A DNA stretch of 64,000 nucleotides from an uncultured Lachnospiraceae bacterium (GCA_944381405.1 CALWLA010000001.1:124001-188000); one strand, 5' to 3'. Numbered from the stretch's first letter, positions 50,112 to 58,992 are shown. The notes: generated by a model not told the origin, from the letters alone. Program-made: numbers and translations.

Positions 50112-50747
50112 TTAGTCCAGGGTGCGAAGCTCCCTGCTGATCTCATAGAGAAAAGGCAGTTTTCTCTGGGTCCGCATATGCTGCAGCTGAATCGCCTTGT
50201 GCAGAAGCTCTGCGGAATGGTCGATGTCGTCGTTGATCAGAATATAATCGTAGGCCTCTACCCCTACCGCCTCGTCGGCGGCCCGGTTCAGGCGTTTGCG
50301 GATCACCTCCGGGCTTTCGGTCCCCCGGCCTGTAAGCCGCCGCTTCAGTTCTCCGGCGCTGGGGGGCGTCACAAAGATCAGCACCGCGTCGGGATACTGG
50401 CCCTTGATGCGCATGGCTCCCTGGATCTCGATCTCCAGGATCACATCCTTGCCCTCCTGCATCCGGGATTCCACATATTCCCTGGGCGTTCCGTAGTAAT
50501 TGTCCACATAACGGGCGTACTCCAGAAGCTGGTCCTTTTGGATCATCTCCTGGAACCGTTCCTTATCTACAAAAAAATAATCCTTTCCATCCACCTCTCC
50601 CGGACGGGGGTTGCGGGTGGTTGCGGAAACGGAAAGGGCGTAATCCTCTCCGTGGGTCTCGATCAGGCGTTTGATCAGCGTGCCCTTTCCTGCGCCGGAA
50701 AAGCCTGAGATCACCACCAGGAGTCCCTGGCCTCTGTATTTATTCAA
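50112..50747 (-). CDS. gmk: Guanylate kinase
   Basis: 211 aa, phosphorylating GMP to GDP. The P-loop is G-F-S-G-A-G-K-G-T (15-23); GMP-binding residues appear in S-A-T-T-R-N-P-R-P-G-E-V-D-G-K-D-Y-F-F. The C-terminal helices are complete. The start seems to be TTG at 50747, eight bases inside the yicC gene with a weak ribosome binding site; GTG starts at codons 11-12 would remove the first strand residues. The remA (DUF370) gene usual between yicC and gmk is missing, and the two genes overlap. Confidence 0.94.
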   Translation of the reverse strand: MNKYRGQGLLVVISGFSGAGKGTLIKRLIETHGEDYALSVSATTRNPRPGEVDGKDYFFVDKERFQEMIQKDQLLEYARYVDNYYGTPREYVESRMQEGKDVILEIEIQGAMRIKGQYPDAVLIFVTPPSAGELKRRLTGRGTESPEVIRKRLNRAADEAVGVEAYDYILINDDIDHSAELLHKAIQLQHMRTQRKLPFLYEISRELRTLD

Positions 50748-51630
50748 TGTTCTGCACCTGCTCTCTGATTTTTTCCACTTCGGTCTTCAGGGCGATGGCC
50801 GTATCGGCGATCCTGAGATGATTGGCCTTGCTGAGGGTGGTATTGGCCTCCCGGTTCATCTCCTGGGCAATGAAATCCAGCTCCCTGCCGCAGGGACCGC
50901 CCTGTCTGAGCCGCTGCTCCATGGTGTCGATGTGGCTCTTGAGCCGGACCATCTCTTCATCCGTGCAGATCTTGTCCGCATAGATGGTGACCTCCGTTAC
51001 GATCCTTCCCTCATCCGGAGAAAGGCCGCTGTCGGAAAGGGTCTCTTTGATCTTTTCCGTAAGCCGCCTGCGGTATTCCTCCGTTACGGAGGGAGAAAAG
51101 GCTTCGATGTCCGCCACATACTCCCGCATATGTCCCAGCTTCAGAAGAAGATCCTGCCGCAGATTGCACCCCTCTTTTTCCCGGGCGCTGCGGAAGGCTT
51201 CCGCGGCTTTCCGCACCGCAGGCTCGATGATCTCCCAGAGCTCCGCGTCGTTGCCGCTGGTCTCTTCCATGGCCAGCACATCCGCAAGCCGCATGAGATT
51301 GGAAACCTTCAGATCGTTGGCGATGCCGAAATCCTCCGCCATGCGGGCTGCGTATTCCACGTATTCCGCCGCCAGCGCCTGATTGTATTTCAGCCGTTTT
51401 GTGGTGTCTCCATAGTCCTCATAGGTGATATAGACGTCGGTCTTTCCCCGCTCCATATATTCCTTCAGAAGCTGCCGGACCCCTGCCTCAAAGCAGCCGA
51501 GCCTCCGGGGCATCTTCAGCGTCAGATCCAGATATCGGTGATTGACGGACCTAAGTTCCACCTGAATGCGGTATTTTTCCGTCACCACCTCATAACGGCC
51601 GAAGCCGGTCATGCTGCAAATCTCTGCCAT
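50740..51630 (-). CDS. yicC: YicC family endoribonuclease
   Basis: 296 aa, full length (M-T-G-F-G-R start pattern, S-V-N-H-R-Y-L-D; C-terminal C-G-R-E-L-D-F-I-A-Q-E-M-N-R-E-A-N-T). The family includes an endoribonuclease in E. coli. It has its own strong promoter embedded in the end of rqcH and heads the yicC-gmk-rpoZ-rimO-pgsA-pncC-ytfI-gerW series. Confidence 0.94.
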   Translation of the reverse strand: MAEICSMTGFGRYEVVTEKYRIQVELRSVNHRYLDLTLKMPRRLGCFEAGVRQLLKEYMERGKTDVYITYEDYGDTTKRLKYNQALAAEYVEYAARMAEDFGIANDLKVSNLMRLADVLAMEETSGNDAELWEIIEPAVRKAAEAFRSAREKEGCNLRQDLLLKLGHMREYVADIEAFSPSVTEEYRRRLTEKIKETLSDSGLSPDEGRIVTEVTIYADKICTDEEMVRLKSHIDTMEQRLRQGGPCGRELDFIAQEMNREANTTLSKANHLRIADTAIALKTEVEKIREQVQNIE

Positions 51631-51663
51631 CGTTCCTCTCTCCCTGTCAGAAGGTTAACTGAT

Positions 51664-51692
51664 ATTATACTAAATTTCCTTTTTCGGTTCAA
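51664..51692 (-). promoter_or_regulatory. yicC operon promoter
   Basis: On the minus strand TTGAAC (51687-51692), a 17-base spacer and perfect TATAAT (51664-51669). The -35 lies within the last codons of rqcH. The transcript would start about 28 bases ahead of yicC. Confidence 0.8.
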
Positions 51693-53451
51693 CCATTATG
51701 GAATAATTTGTGTGGTAGATCACATACCCCGGCGCCGCCTTCGGCACCCGCTTCAGGGCCTTTTTCTGCACATAATCCACCTCCACCTTTTCGGAGATAT
51801 GCTTGTGCTCCTCTCCGCAGGCTCTGGAATAATAGGCCGCCAGGGCCGCCGCCTCCAGGCAGGTCCGGTCCGGCAGCTCCCGGTTTCCCGTTTTTGCGAT
51901 CACATGGGAGCCGGGCATGTTTTTCGCATGGAACCACCAGTCGTTTCCCTCCGCCAGCCTGAAGGTGATCTCCTCGTTCTGGTAATTGTTCCTGCCCACA
52001 TAAAGATCGATGCCGTCGGAGGATACGAAGTGCATGGGCTCTGACCGCAGCTCCTCCTTCCGGAGCCGTTTTCCTGTCTGGGGCTTGCGGATAAAGCCGT
52101 AGTCGCTCATTTCCCTCCGGATCTGATTGAGGTCCGCCTCCGTCTCCGCAATGGACAGGGCGTTGGCGATGGAATCCAGATGCCAAAGCTGCTGCCTGGC
52201 CTCCGCGATCTGGGGCGTCAGGGCCTCCTGGGTCCGTTTCAGCTTCTGATAACGGTCGAAAAACTTCTGGGCGTTTTCCTTTGCGCAAAGCTGCGGGTCC
52301 AGAGGGATCCTGATCTCCCGGCCCTCGTCGTAATAGTTCTGACAGCAAAGCTCCTTTTCTCCGCCGGAAAGGCTGTAGCCGTAGGTATTCAGCAGTTCCC
52401 CGTAGATCCGGTATTTATCCTTTTTCTCCGCGTCCTGATACTGCCGTTCCCAGAGCTCCAGCTTTTTGGCCGTCCGCTCCGTCAGGGTCTTCAGGATATG
52501 GCGGATGTCCTCGGATTTTGCCCGGATCCGCCCGTTTCTGGCCCGTTCCGCGTAATAGACCGTCAGCACCTCCGAGATGCTGACAAAGACCTCCTCCCGA
52601 TAGCCTCCGGCCACAAGGGAGGTAAGCCGCACCGCGGAAAACTCCGCCGCCGCGTCTCCCTCATAGAGGATATTGGGGGTAAAGGCTCCCCTGCGGATCG
52701 TTTCCATCAGCTCCTGAAAGCTTTGATAGACCCGATCCTGCTCCTCCTGAGACAACAGGGAAAAAGGCTTGTCTCCGTCCACCCCTGCCCGGAAGCAAAG
52801 CTCCTCGGAGATGACGGAGCTCAGGCCCGTAAAGCGCCCGTAAAGGGCCTTTTGCAGGCAGTCCGGAAACTCCGAAAGGAGCCTTCCGAAGTCCTCCCGG
52901 CTGATCCTTCCCATGGGATTTTCTTTTTTCCGGGTATCCGGGATAAAATAGGTCCTGCCCGGCAGCACCTCCCGGACGGAGCTTACGGAGGGCGTCACAT
53001 GCTTGATGCTGTCGATGATGGTGCCGTCTTCCTTTAACAGGATGATGTTGCTGTATTTTCCCATGAGCTCGCACAAAAGGATGCGGGTGGACAGATCCCC
53101 CATTTCGTCAAGATGCTCGATCTCAAAGACGATGATGCGCTCCAGCCCCTCCTCCGAAAGGGCAGCCCCCGGCTGATAAATGCGGCGGATCCTGCCGCCG
53201 CTTAAATGCTTCCGCAGCGTCATGCAGAAATTGGGAGCTGTTGCAGGCGAAAGGGCCGTCTCCTCCCGCAGGTATACCATGGGAAGGGAGGCGCTTGCCG
53301 ATATGCTGAGCCTTAAATTTTTCCGCTGTGCCTTGACCGTGAGAAGCAGCTCGTCCTTCTCCGGCTGGGCGATCTTTGTGATGCTTCCGGAAAGGATGCG
53401 CTCGTTCAGCTCCTTTACCGTATTCGCTACCACGATGCCGTCATATGCCAT
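51670..53451 (-). CDS. rqcH: NFACT-family Rqc2 homologue RqcH
   Basis: 593 aa, full length. It acts in ribosome-associated quality control, adding Ala tails to nascent chains on stalled 50S subunits. The NFACT-N domain begins A-Y-D-G-I-V; the position of the functional Asp-Arg pair reads Glu-Arg here (G-L-E-R-I-I-V-F-E-I-E near 104). A long coiled coil (about 280-430) precedes the NFACT-R domain with V-G-R-N-N-Y-Q-N-E and P-G-S-H-V-I-A-K. Older labels call it fibronectin-binding protein. It is transcribed alone from 53485-53512. Confidence 0.94.
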   Translation of the reverse strand: MAYDGIVVANTVKELNERILSGSITKIAQPEKDELLLTVKAQRKNLRLSISASASLPMVYLREETALSPATAPNFCMTLRKHLSGGRIRRIYQPGAALSEEGLERIIVFEIEHLDEMGDLSTRILLCELMGKYSNIILLKEDGTIIDSIKHVTPSVSSVREVLPGRTYFIPDTRKKENPMGRISREDFGRLLSEFPDCLQKALYGRFTGLSSVISEELCFRAGVDGDKPFSLLSQEEQDRVYQSFQELMETIRRGAFTPNILYEGDAAAEFSAVRLTSLVAGGYREEVFVSISEVLTVYYAERARNGRIRAKSEDIRHILKTLTERTAKKLELWERQYQDAEKKDKYRIYGELLNTYGYSLSGGEKELCCQNYYDEGREIRIPLDPQLCAKENAQKFFDRYQKLKRTQEALTPQIAEARQQLWHLDSIANALSIAETEADLNQIRREMSDYGFIRKPQTGKRLRKEELRSEPMHFVSSDGIDLYVGRNNYQNEEITFRLAEGNDWWFHAKNMPGSHVIAKTGNRELPDRTCLEAAALAAYYSRACGEEHKHISEKVEVDYVQKKALKRVPKAAPGYVIYHTNYSIMVEPKKEI

Positions 53452-53484
53452 CTCCGATTCCCTCTTTCTACAAAATTATCCTTT

Positions 53485-53512
53485 ATTGTACCATAAGGCA
53501 TTCCGCTTTGCA
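53485..53512 (-). promoter_or_regulatory. rqcH promoter
   Basis: On the minus strand TGCAAA (53507-53512), a 16-base spacer and TACAAT (53485-53490) with an extended-10 TGG directly before it. The start of transcription would be about 27 bases ahead of the rqcH ATG. Confidence 0.65.
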
Positions 53513-53526
53513 CCCTCTTTTCCCTG

Positions 53527-53555
53527 TTGCCTTTTCCGGAACTTTGTGCTATTTT
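53527..53555 (+). promoter_or_regulatory. Possible yitT promoter
   Basis: TTGCCT (53527-53532), a 17-base spacer and TATTTT (53550-53555) on the plus strand. It would give a leader of about 128 bases containing the hairpin at 53604-53632. Confidence 0.5.
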
Positions 53556-53603
53556 TCTATATGCGATGAAGGATTTAGACTCAAAAAAACAGAAGAGACC
53601 GAA

Positions 53604-53632
53604 AAGAGGACCAGGAACGGTCCTCTTTTTTT
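53604..53632 (+). terminator. Terminator or attenuator in the yitT leader
   Basis: A 9-bp stem (AAGAGGACC/GGTCCTCTT, 6-base loop) runs straight into seven Ts, 58 bases ahead of yitT. No plus-strand gene lies upstream to be terminated, so it may attenuate transcription into yitT. No obvious antiterminator arm was found. Confidence 0.72.
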
Positions 53633-53690
53633 GTGCTTTATCCCGCTAAATCATTACTTTGTTAACAAAACAGAAAGAAGGCTTTATCAT

Positions 53691-54584
53691 ATGAACGCTT
53701 CAGAACAAAAAAACTCCTCCTTATGGAAAAAGCAGCTTTGGAACCTGTTTCTCATCCTTCTGGGCAACACGATCTATGCCCTGGCGGTGGTGCTTTTCAT
53801 CCTGCCGGACGATCTCATCACCGGAGGGACCACGGGACTGGCCCTTTCCTTCAACCATTTTTTCCAGATTCCCATCTCCCTTTTTGTGTTCGCCTTTAAC
53901 GTGATCATGTTCCTGGCGGGGGCTGTGGTGCTGGGAAAGGCCTTTGCCCTCACCACCCTCATCAGCACCTTTTACTACCCTGTGATTCTGGGCGTGCTGC
54001 AGGAGGTCCCTGTACTGGCGGCGGGCTTTACCGACGATCTGATGCTTGCCACCATCTGCGCCGGCCTCATGATTGGCTTTGGCATCGGCATCGTCATCAC
54101 TGCCGGAGCCTCCACTGGCGGCATGGACATCCCGCCCCTGATCCTCAATAAAAAAATTGGCCTTCCGGTTTCCGTCACCCTCTATGCCCTGGACGTAACG
54201 GTGCTGGTGCTGCAGATGCTCTTTTCCAACCGGGAGCAGATCCTCTACGGGATCCTGCTGGTGCTGATCTACACCGTGGTGCTGGACAAGGTGCTGACCT
54301 TCGGCACGGTCCAGACCCAGGTAAAGATCATAAGCCCTTCCTATCAGCAGATCACGGAAGCCATCATCCAGCAGCTGGACCGGGGCGTTTCCCTGCTGCA
54401 CCTCACCACCGGTTATCTCGGCACCGAGGAAAAGATGGTGCTGACGGTGATCTCCAACCGGGAGCTGCCCGCCCTTAAGCGGATCGTTTCCGAGATCGAC
54501 CCGGACGCCTTCCTCACCATCAGCCGCATCTACGAAACCAGAGGCCGGGGATTTTCCCTGCAGAAAAAATACCTGCGCCATTAA
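53691..54584 (+). CDS. YitT family membrane protein (DUF161/DUF2179)
   Basis: 297 aa. About five to six membrane helices (residues about 10-180; D-D-L-I-T-G-G-T-T-G-L-A, and A-G-A-S-T-G-G-M-D near 140) precede a cytoplasmic DUF2179 domain (about 205-290; G-V-S-L-L-H-L-T-T-G-Y-L-G). The family is widespread in Firmicutes with no firm function; some members have been linked to transport. ATG 53691 has AAAGAAGG ahead, and the N-terminus fits the family; frame extensions upstream are spurious. One of two plus-strand genes. Confidence 0.92.
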   Translation: MNASEQKNSSLWKKQLWNLFLILLGNTIYALAVVLFILPDDLITGGTTGLALSFNHFFQIPISLFVFAFNVIMFLAGAVVLGKAFALTTLISTFYYPVILGVLQEVPVLAAGFTDDLMLATICAGLMIGFGIGIVITAGASTGGMDIPPLILNKKIGLPVSVTLYALDVTVLVLQMLFSNREQILYGILLVLIYTVVLDKVLTFGTVQTQVKIISPSYQQITEAIIQQLDRGVSLLHLTTGYLGTEEKMVLTVISNRELPALKRIVSEIDPDAFLTISRIYETRGRGFSLQKKYLRH

Positions 54585-54747
54585 CGGGAAAAGGTCCTGC
54601 AGGCCTACAGCTTTCCGGGGGCTGCCAGGAGGATCTTTCGGCCCTGACCGCCCGCTCCATCCGCCTTTCTGAGGCCTGCCTCGGCAGCCTGCTGCGGAAA
54701 AAGCCATAGCTTTCCGGCGCCCTCCGCCTCTTTTCCTATTAGAGACC

Positions 54748-54785
54748 AGAAAAAGTCCACCCGGCTTTTGTTCCGGATGGACTTT
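54748..54785 (-). terminator. Terminator of the ABC exporter operon
   Basis: AAAGTCCA-CCGG arms with inner CCGG (54752-54764 and 54773-54785, one mismatch) followed on the minus strand by TTTTTC. It may also end yitT from the other side. The rest of the 54585-54817 gap shows nothing further. Confidence 0.82.
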
Positions 54786-54817
54786 CTTGTCTGTATTGCC
54801 TGCAGAAGGCTCTGCCC

Positions 54818-56707
54818 TTATTCCAATTCAAGTTTTCCCGTGTACAGCTGATAATAAGTCCCGTGCTGCTTGATCAGGTCCTCGTGATCGCCCCGCTCGA
54901 TGATGCGGCCGTGCTCCAACACGATGATGGCGTTGCTGTTGCGGATGGTGGAAAGCCTGTGGGCGATGACGAATACGGTCCTGCCCTTCATCAGGTTGTC
55001 CATACCCTGCTGCACGATGGCCTCGGTACGGGTATCGATGCTGGAGGTAGCCTCGTCCAGGATCAGCACCGGCGGATCGGCCACTGCCGCCCGGGCGATG
55101 GACAGAAGCTGCCGCTGGCCCTGGGAAAGCCCCTCGCCGTCTCCCGTCAGCATGGTATCGTATCCATTGGGTAGCATGCGGATGAACTGATCCGCATAGG
55201 CCAGCTTTGCTGCAGCATAGACCTCTTCATCGGTGGCATCCAGCTTTCCGTAGCGAATGTTTTCCATAATGGTGCCGGTAAAGAGGTGGGTATCCTGCAG
55301 AACGATGCCTAGGGAATGCCTCAGGTCTGCCTTCTTGATCTTGTTGATGTTGATGCCGTCGTACCGGATCTTACCGTCCTGTACGTCGTAGAACCGGTTG
55401 ATCAGGTTTGTGATGGTGGTCTTTCCTGCGCCGGTGCTGCCTACAAAGGCCAGCTTCTGGCCAGGCTTTGCATACAGGGAAATGTCATGGAGCACCATGT
55501 GATCCGGCGTATAGCCGAAGCTCATGTCGAAGAACCGCACGTCTCCCTTAAGCTCCTCGTAGGTAACGGTGCCCTCTGCCTTGTGGGGATGCTTCCAGGC
55601 CCACAGTCCGGTGCGCTCCGGGCATTCCACCAGATTGCCCTCCGCATCCCTTCTGGCGTTCACCAGGGTCACATAGCCGTCATCCACCTCAGAGGGCTCG
55701 TCCATCATGGCGAAGATCCGCTCCGCGCCTGCCAGGGCCATGACGATGGAATTGAACTGCTGGGCCACCTGCATGAAGGGCTGGGTAAAGCTCTTGGTAA
55801 ACTGCAGGTAGGAGGCCATGACGCCCAGGGTGATGCCGCCTACGCCCATGACGGAAAGGAGGCCTCCCAGCACCGCCGTCAGGACGAACTGGAGGTTGCC
55901 GATGTTTCCGATGATGGGGCCCATCAGGTTGGCGTAGGTGTTGGCCTTGGCGGAACTTTCAAAAAGCCTTTCGTTCAAGGCGTCGAATTCCCGCTTGGAG
56001 GCCTCCTCGTGATTGAATACCTTCACCACCCGCTGGCCGGTCATCCGCTCCTCGATAAAGCCGGTGACGTTTGCAATGGCCACCTGCTGGCGGATGAAAT
56101 ACTTTCCGCTGTTGCCGCCGATGACCTTTGCCACCAGCACCAGCACGCCGATCATCACCACCGCCAGGATGGTCAGAAGGGGGCTGAGCATCAGCATGGA
56201 TACAAAGGTCACCACGATGGTGATGCCCGACATCAGCACCATGGGAATGGACTGATTGATCATCTGCCGCAGGGTATCCGTATCGTTGGTATAAAGGCTC
56301 ATGATGGAGCCGTTGGTGTTCTGGTCAAAGTAACGGATGGGGAGGGTCTGCATGTGCTCGAACATATCGTCCCGGACCTGCTTCAGCACCCCCTGGCCGA
56401 TCTTGACCATAAGCCTGGAGTAAAGCCAGGTGGCGAGAACGCCGCAGAGGAAGATGATCCCCAGCACGCAGAGGGCCATGTAAAACTCCCGGAAATCCGG
56501 TTCTCCCACGCCCATGAGGGGCAGGATGAAATCGTCCAGAAGATACCGCAGGGACAGGGAAACGGATACGGAGGCGATGGAGCTTATGGCGATGCAGAAG
56601 CATACCACGATGAACTCCTTTTTGTAGCTCCGGCCCACATAACCCAGGAGCCGCTTTCCCGTAGCGATGGTTTCCTTTGAAAATCTGACGCCTTTTTTAT
56701 TGTTCAT
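54818..56707 (-). CDS. ABC exporter, ATP-binding/permease, catalytically intact half
   Basis: 629 aa: six membrane helices then one nucleotide-binding domain. Walker A is G-S-T-G-A-G-K-T-T, the signature G-L-S-Q-G-Q-R-Q, Walker B I-L-D-E-A-T-S-S with catalytic Glu, and the H-loop A-H-R-L-S. An insert of about 40 residues precedes the NBD (W-A-W-K-H-P-H-K). With the adjacent subunit (11-base overlap) it forms a heterodimeric exporter of the BmrCD/LmrCD type, likely for drugs or peptides. The product is probably a plasma-membrane export pump. Confidence 0.94.
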   Translation of the reverse strand: MNNKKGVRFSKETIATGKRLLGYVGRSYKKEFIVVCFCIAISSIASVSVSLSLRYLLDDFILPLMGVGEPDFREFYMALCVLGIIFLCGVLATWLYSRLMVKIGQGVLKQVRDDMFEHMQTLPIRYFDQNTNGSIMSLYTNDTDTLRQMINQSIPMVLMSGITIVVTFVSMLMLSPLLTILAVVMIGVLVLVAKVIGGNSGKYFIRQQVAIANVTGFIEERMTGQRVVKVFNHEEASKREFDALNERLFESSAKANTYANLMGPIIGNIGNLQFVLTAVLGGLLSVMGVGGITLGVMASYLQFTKSFTQPFMQVAQQFNSIVMALAGAERIFAMMDEPSEVDDGYVTLVNARRDAEGNLVECPERTGLWAWKHPHKAEGTVTYEELKGDVRFFDMSFGYTPDHMVLHDISLYAKPGQKLAFVGSTGAGKTTITNLINRFYDVQDGKIRYDGININKIKKADLRHSLGIVLQDTHLFTGTIMENIRYGKLDATDEEVYAAAKLAYADQFIRMLPNGYDTMLTGDGEGLSQGQRQLLSIARAAVADPPVLILDEATSSIDTRTEAIVQQGMDNLMKGRTVFVIAHRLSTIRNSNAIIVLEHGRIIERGDHEDLIKQHGTYYQLYTGKLELE

Positions 56708-58439
56708 CTTCGTCCTCCCCTCCTTTCATCTGAGATTCATAAACCTCTCTGTAGATCGCATTGGTCTTCAGAAGTTCCTCAGAGGTTCCAACACCGTTGA
56801 CCTGTCCGTTATCCAGGATGATGATCTGGTCCGCATCCTCGATGGAGGATACTCTCTGGGAGATGATGATCTTCGTGGTATCGGGGATCTCCTCCCGGAA
56901 AGCCTTCCGGATCAGCGCATCTGTCTTGGTATCCACCGCGCTGGTGGAGTCGTCCAGGATCAGGATCTTCGGTTTTTTCAGCAGGGCTCTGGCGATGCAA
57001 AGCCTCTGCTTCTGGCCGCCGGAGACATTGTTGCCTCCCTCCACGATCTGGGTATTGTACCCCTCCGGGAATTCCCGGATAAATCCGTCGGCCTGGGCCA
57101 GCCTGCAGACCCGCTGTACCTCTTCGTCGGAAGCCTTGGCGTCGCCCCAGCGGATGTTTTCATAGATGCTTCCGGTAAACAGCACGTTTTTCTGCAGCAC
57201 CATGGATACCTGGTCCCGCAGCACCTTCAGGTCATAATCCCGCACGTCAATGCCGCCTACCCGGACAGCGCCCTTTGTAACGTCATAAAGTCTCGGAATC
57301 AGCTGGACCAGGGTGGACTTTGCGCTTCCGGTACCGCCGAAGATGCCCACGGTCTGTCCGGATTTGATATGCAGGCACACATCCTTGAGGGCCAGAGGTC
57401 CGCCCTCGCCGCCGTAGCTGAAGTCCACGTGATCGAAGACGATGTCTCCGGAGGGCACCTCATCCTTTGCATCAGGCTTATCCTGCATCTCCGGCACCTC
57501 CTCCAGCACCTCCCGGATACGGTCGGTGGAAGCCTCCGCAATCATGTTCATGACGAATACGAAGGAAACCATCATCAGGGAAGAAAGGATCTGGATGGCG
57601 TAGATGATGACGCTGGTGAGCTCTCCCGGCTCCATGGTGCCGATGACGATATCCTTGCCGCCGATCATCACCACGCAGAGCACGATGAGATAAATGGTGA
57701 ACTGCATCACCGGCTGGTTCCAGGCCACGATCTTCTCCGCTCTGGTAAAGAGCTGATAGACGATTCCGGAAATGCCGTGGAACTTTTCGATCTCATGGTC
57801 CTCCCGGACATAGGCCTTTACCACCCTTGCGGCGTTGACGTTTTCCTGCACCCGGTTGTTCAGCACATCGTATTCGTCAAACACCTTTACAAAATAGGGA
57901 TGGGCCTTTCTCTGGATAAAGAGCAGGGTCCCGCCCAGAAGGGGAATGGCGATCAAAAAGAGCAGCGCCATTTTGGGATTGATGGCGATGGTCATGATCC
58001 AGGATAAGATGATCATGATGGGGGCTCTTGCCAGAAGCCGGATGGTCATCATAAAGGCCATCTGGATATTGGTGATGTCCGTGGTCATCCGGGTCACCAG
58101 GCTCGAGGTGGAAAAATGGTCGATGTTTTTAAAGGAAAAATCCTGAATCCGGTAGAAAATATCCTGCCGCAGGTTTTTGGCATAGCCTGCTCCTGCCTTT
58201 GCCGCCGTGGCGCCTGCCACTGCGCCGAAGAACAGCGCCAGCATGGCCATCACCACCAGCAGGCCGCCGGTGCGAAGGATATAGGGAAGGTCTCCCTGCA
58301 TGATGCCGATATCGATGATATTGGCCATCAGCATGGGGATCAGCACCTCCATCAGCACCTCCAGCACCACAAACACCGGCGTCAGGACCGCCTCCCGCTT
58401 ATACTCCCGGACTGATTTCAAAAGTTTTCTGTTCATCAT
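56697..58439 (-). CDS. ABC exporter, ATP-binding/permease, degenerate half
   Basis: 580 aa. Six membrane helices and an NBD whose Walker A is G-G-T-G-S-A-K-S-T (Gly to Ala), signature N-V-S-G-G-Q-K-Q-R, Walker B I-L-D-D-S-T-S-A (Asp instead of catalytic Glu), and an H-loop with Gln instead of His (I-S-Q-R-V-S). These are the hallmarks of the degenerate subunit in heterodimeric exporters such as BmrC, so it is not a pseudogene. It follows marR by an ATGA overlap and precedes the intact subunit. Confidence 0.94.
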   Translation of the reverse strand: MMNRKLLKSVREYKREAVLTPVFVVLEVLMEVLIPMLMANIIDIGIMQGDLPYILRTGGLLVVMAMLALFFGAVAGATAAKAGAGYAKNLRQDIFYRIQDFSFKNIDHFSTSSLVTRMTTDITNIQMAFMMTIRLLARAPIMIILSWIMTIAINPKMALLFLIAIPLLGGTLLFIQRKAHPYFVKVFDEYDVLNNRVQENVNAARVVKAYVREDHEIEKFHGISGIVYQLFTRAEKIVAWNQPVMQFTIYLIVLCVVMIGGKDIVIGTMEPGELTSVIIYAIQILSSLMMVSFVFVMNMIAEASTDRIREVLEEVPEMQDKPDAKDEVPSGDIVFDHVDFSYGGEGGPLALKDVCLHIKSGQTVGIFGGTGSAKSTLVQLIPRLYDVTKGAVRVGGIDVRDYDLKVLRDQVSMVLQKNVLFTGSIYENIRWGDAKASDEEVQRVCRLAQADGFIREFPEGYNTQIVEGGNNVSGGQKQRLCIARALLKKPKILILDDSTSAVDTKTDALIRKAFREEIPDTTKIIISQRVSSIEDADQIIILDNGQVNGVGTSEELLKTNAIYREVYESQMKGGEDEDEQ

Positions 58440-58954
58440 GTCCTCCTACTGTTTTTGTCCGTATCGTTTTTGTCGTCCATGCTCAAAAGATTGCGCAGCA
58501 TCTGCCCCAGCACCGCCATGCAGCAGTCCAGCTGCTCCTTTGGGATGCCCTCCACCAGTTTTTCGTTCTGCGCCTTGATCTTTTCCAGGATCATGGGCCG
58601 CAGCTCCTCTGCTCTTTCCGTGGGGACGATTCGCTTCAGCCTGGCGTCCTTACTGACGTTTTCCCGCCGGATAAAGCCGTTTTTTTCCAGCAGCTGAAGG
58701 ATCCCTGTAGCGGTGGGACGGCGGATCAGAAACTCCTCCTCGATGTCCCTCTGATAGAGCTCCTTCTGCATGGTCATGATCAGGATATATTTCAGCACAT
58801 GACCCTGCATGGGGGTCAGTCCCTCTACTTCCTGAGGAAGGCCGCTGCTGCGCTTCATCACATGGGACAGGATGTGGATCATCCTGGGAGGGGAAAGCTC
58901 GTAGTCCTCTCTCCGTCCGGTTCTGCCCTTTGCTGTTTTCAGTTCTTCGCACAT
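58436..58954 (-). CDS. MarR family transcriptional regulator
   Basis: 172 aa winged-helix protein (L-T-P-M-Q-G-H-V-L-K-Y-I-L, the recognition helix region E-F-L-I-R-R-P-T-A-T-G-I-L-Q-L-L, wing R-E-N-V-S-K-D-A-R-L-K-R). Residues 1-20 and the C-terminal helices are dimerisation parts. It heads the exporter operon (ATGA overlap) and an inverted repeat lies just ahead, so it probably represses its own operon until a ligand binds; the ligand is unknown. Confidence 0.93.
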   Translation of the reverse strand: MCEELKTAKGRTGRREDYELSPPRMIHILSHVMKRSSGLPQEVEGLTPMQGHVLKYILIMTMQKELYQRDIEEEFLIRRPTATGILQLLEKNGFIRRENVSKDARLKRIVPTERAEELRPMILEKIKAQNEKLVEGIPKEQLDCCMAVLGQMLRNLLSMDDKNDTDKNSRRT

Positions 58955-58968
58955 GAACTGTAAGCCTC

Positions 58969-58992
58969 CTAATTGTTAGCTTCCTAATCAAT
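58969..58992. promoter_or_regulatory. Likely MarR operator
   Basis: ATTGTTAG (58972-58979) and CTAATCAAT (58984-58992) form an imperfect inverted repeat with 4-base spacer, and CTAAttgTTAG (58969-58979) is a further small palindrome overlapping the Shine-Dalgarno. It sits just downstream of the promoter, suiting autorepression. Confidence 0.6.

Noticed and set aside
53566-53649. 27-aa leader peptide overlapping the yitT terminator
   Set aside because: Open frame exists (begins M-K-D-L-D-S-K-K), but it starts only a few bases after the likely transcription start and has no Shine-Dalgarno and no run of regulatory codons.
56697-58439. First ABC subunit as a pseudogene because of altered Walker A, Walker B and H-loop
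   Set aside because: These exact changes are typical for the degenerate site in heterodimeric exporters and the frame is intact.
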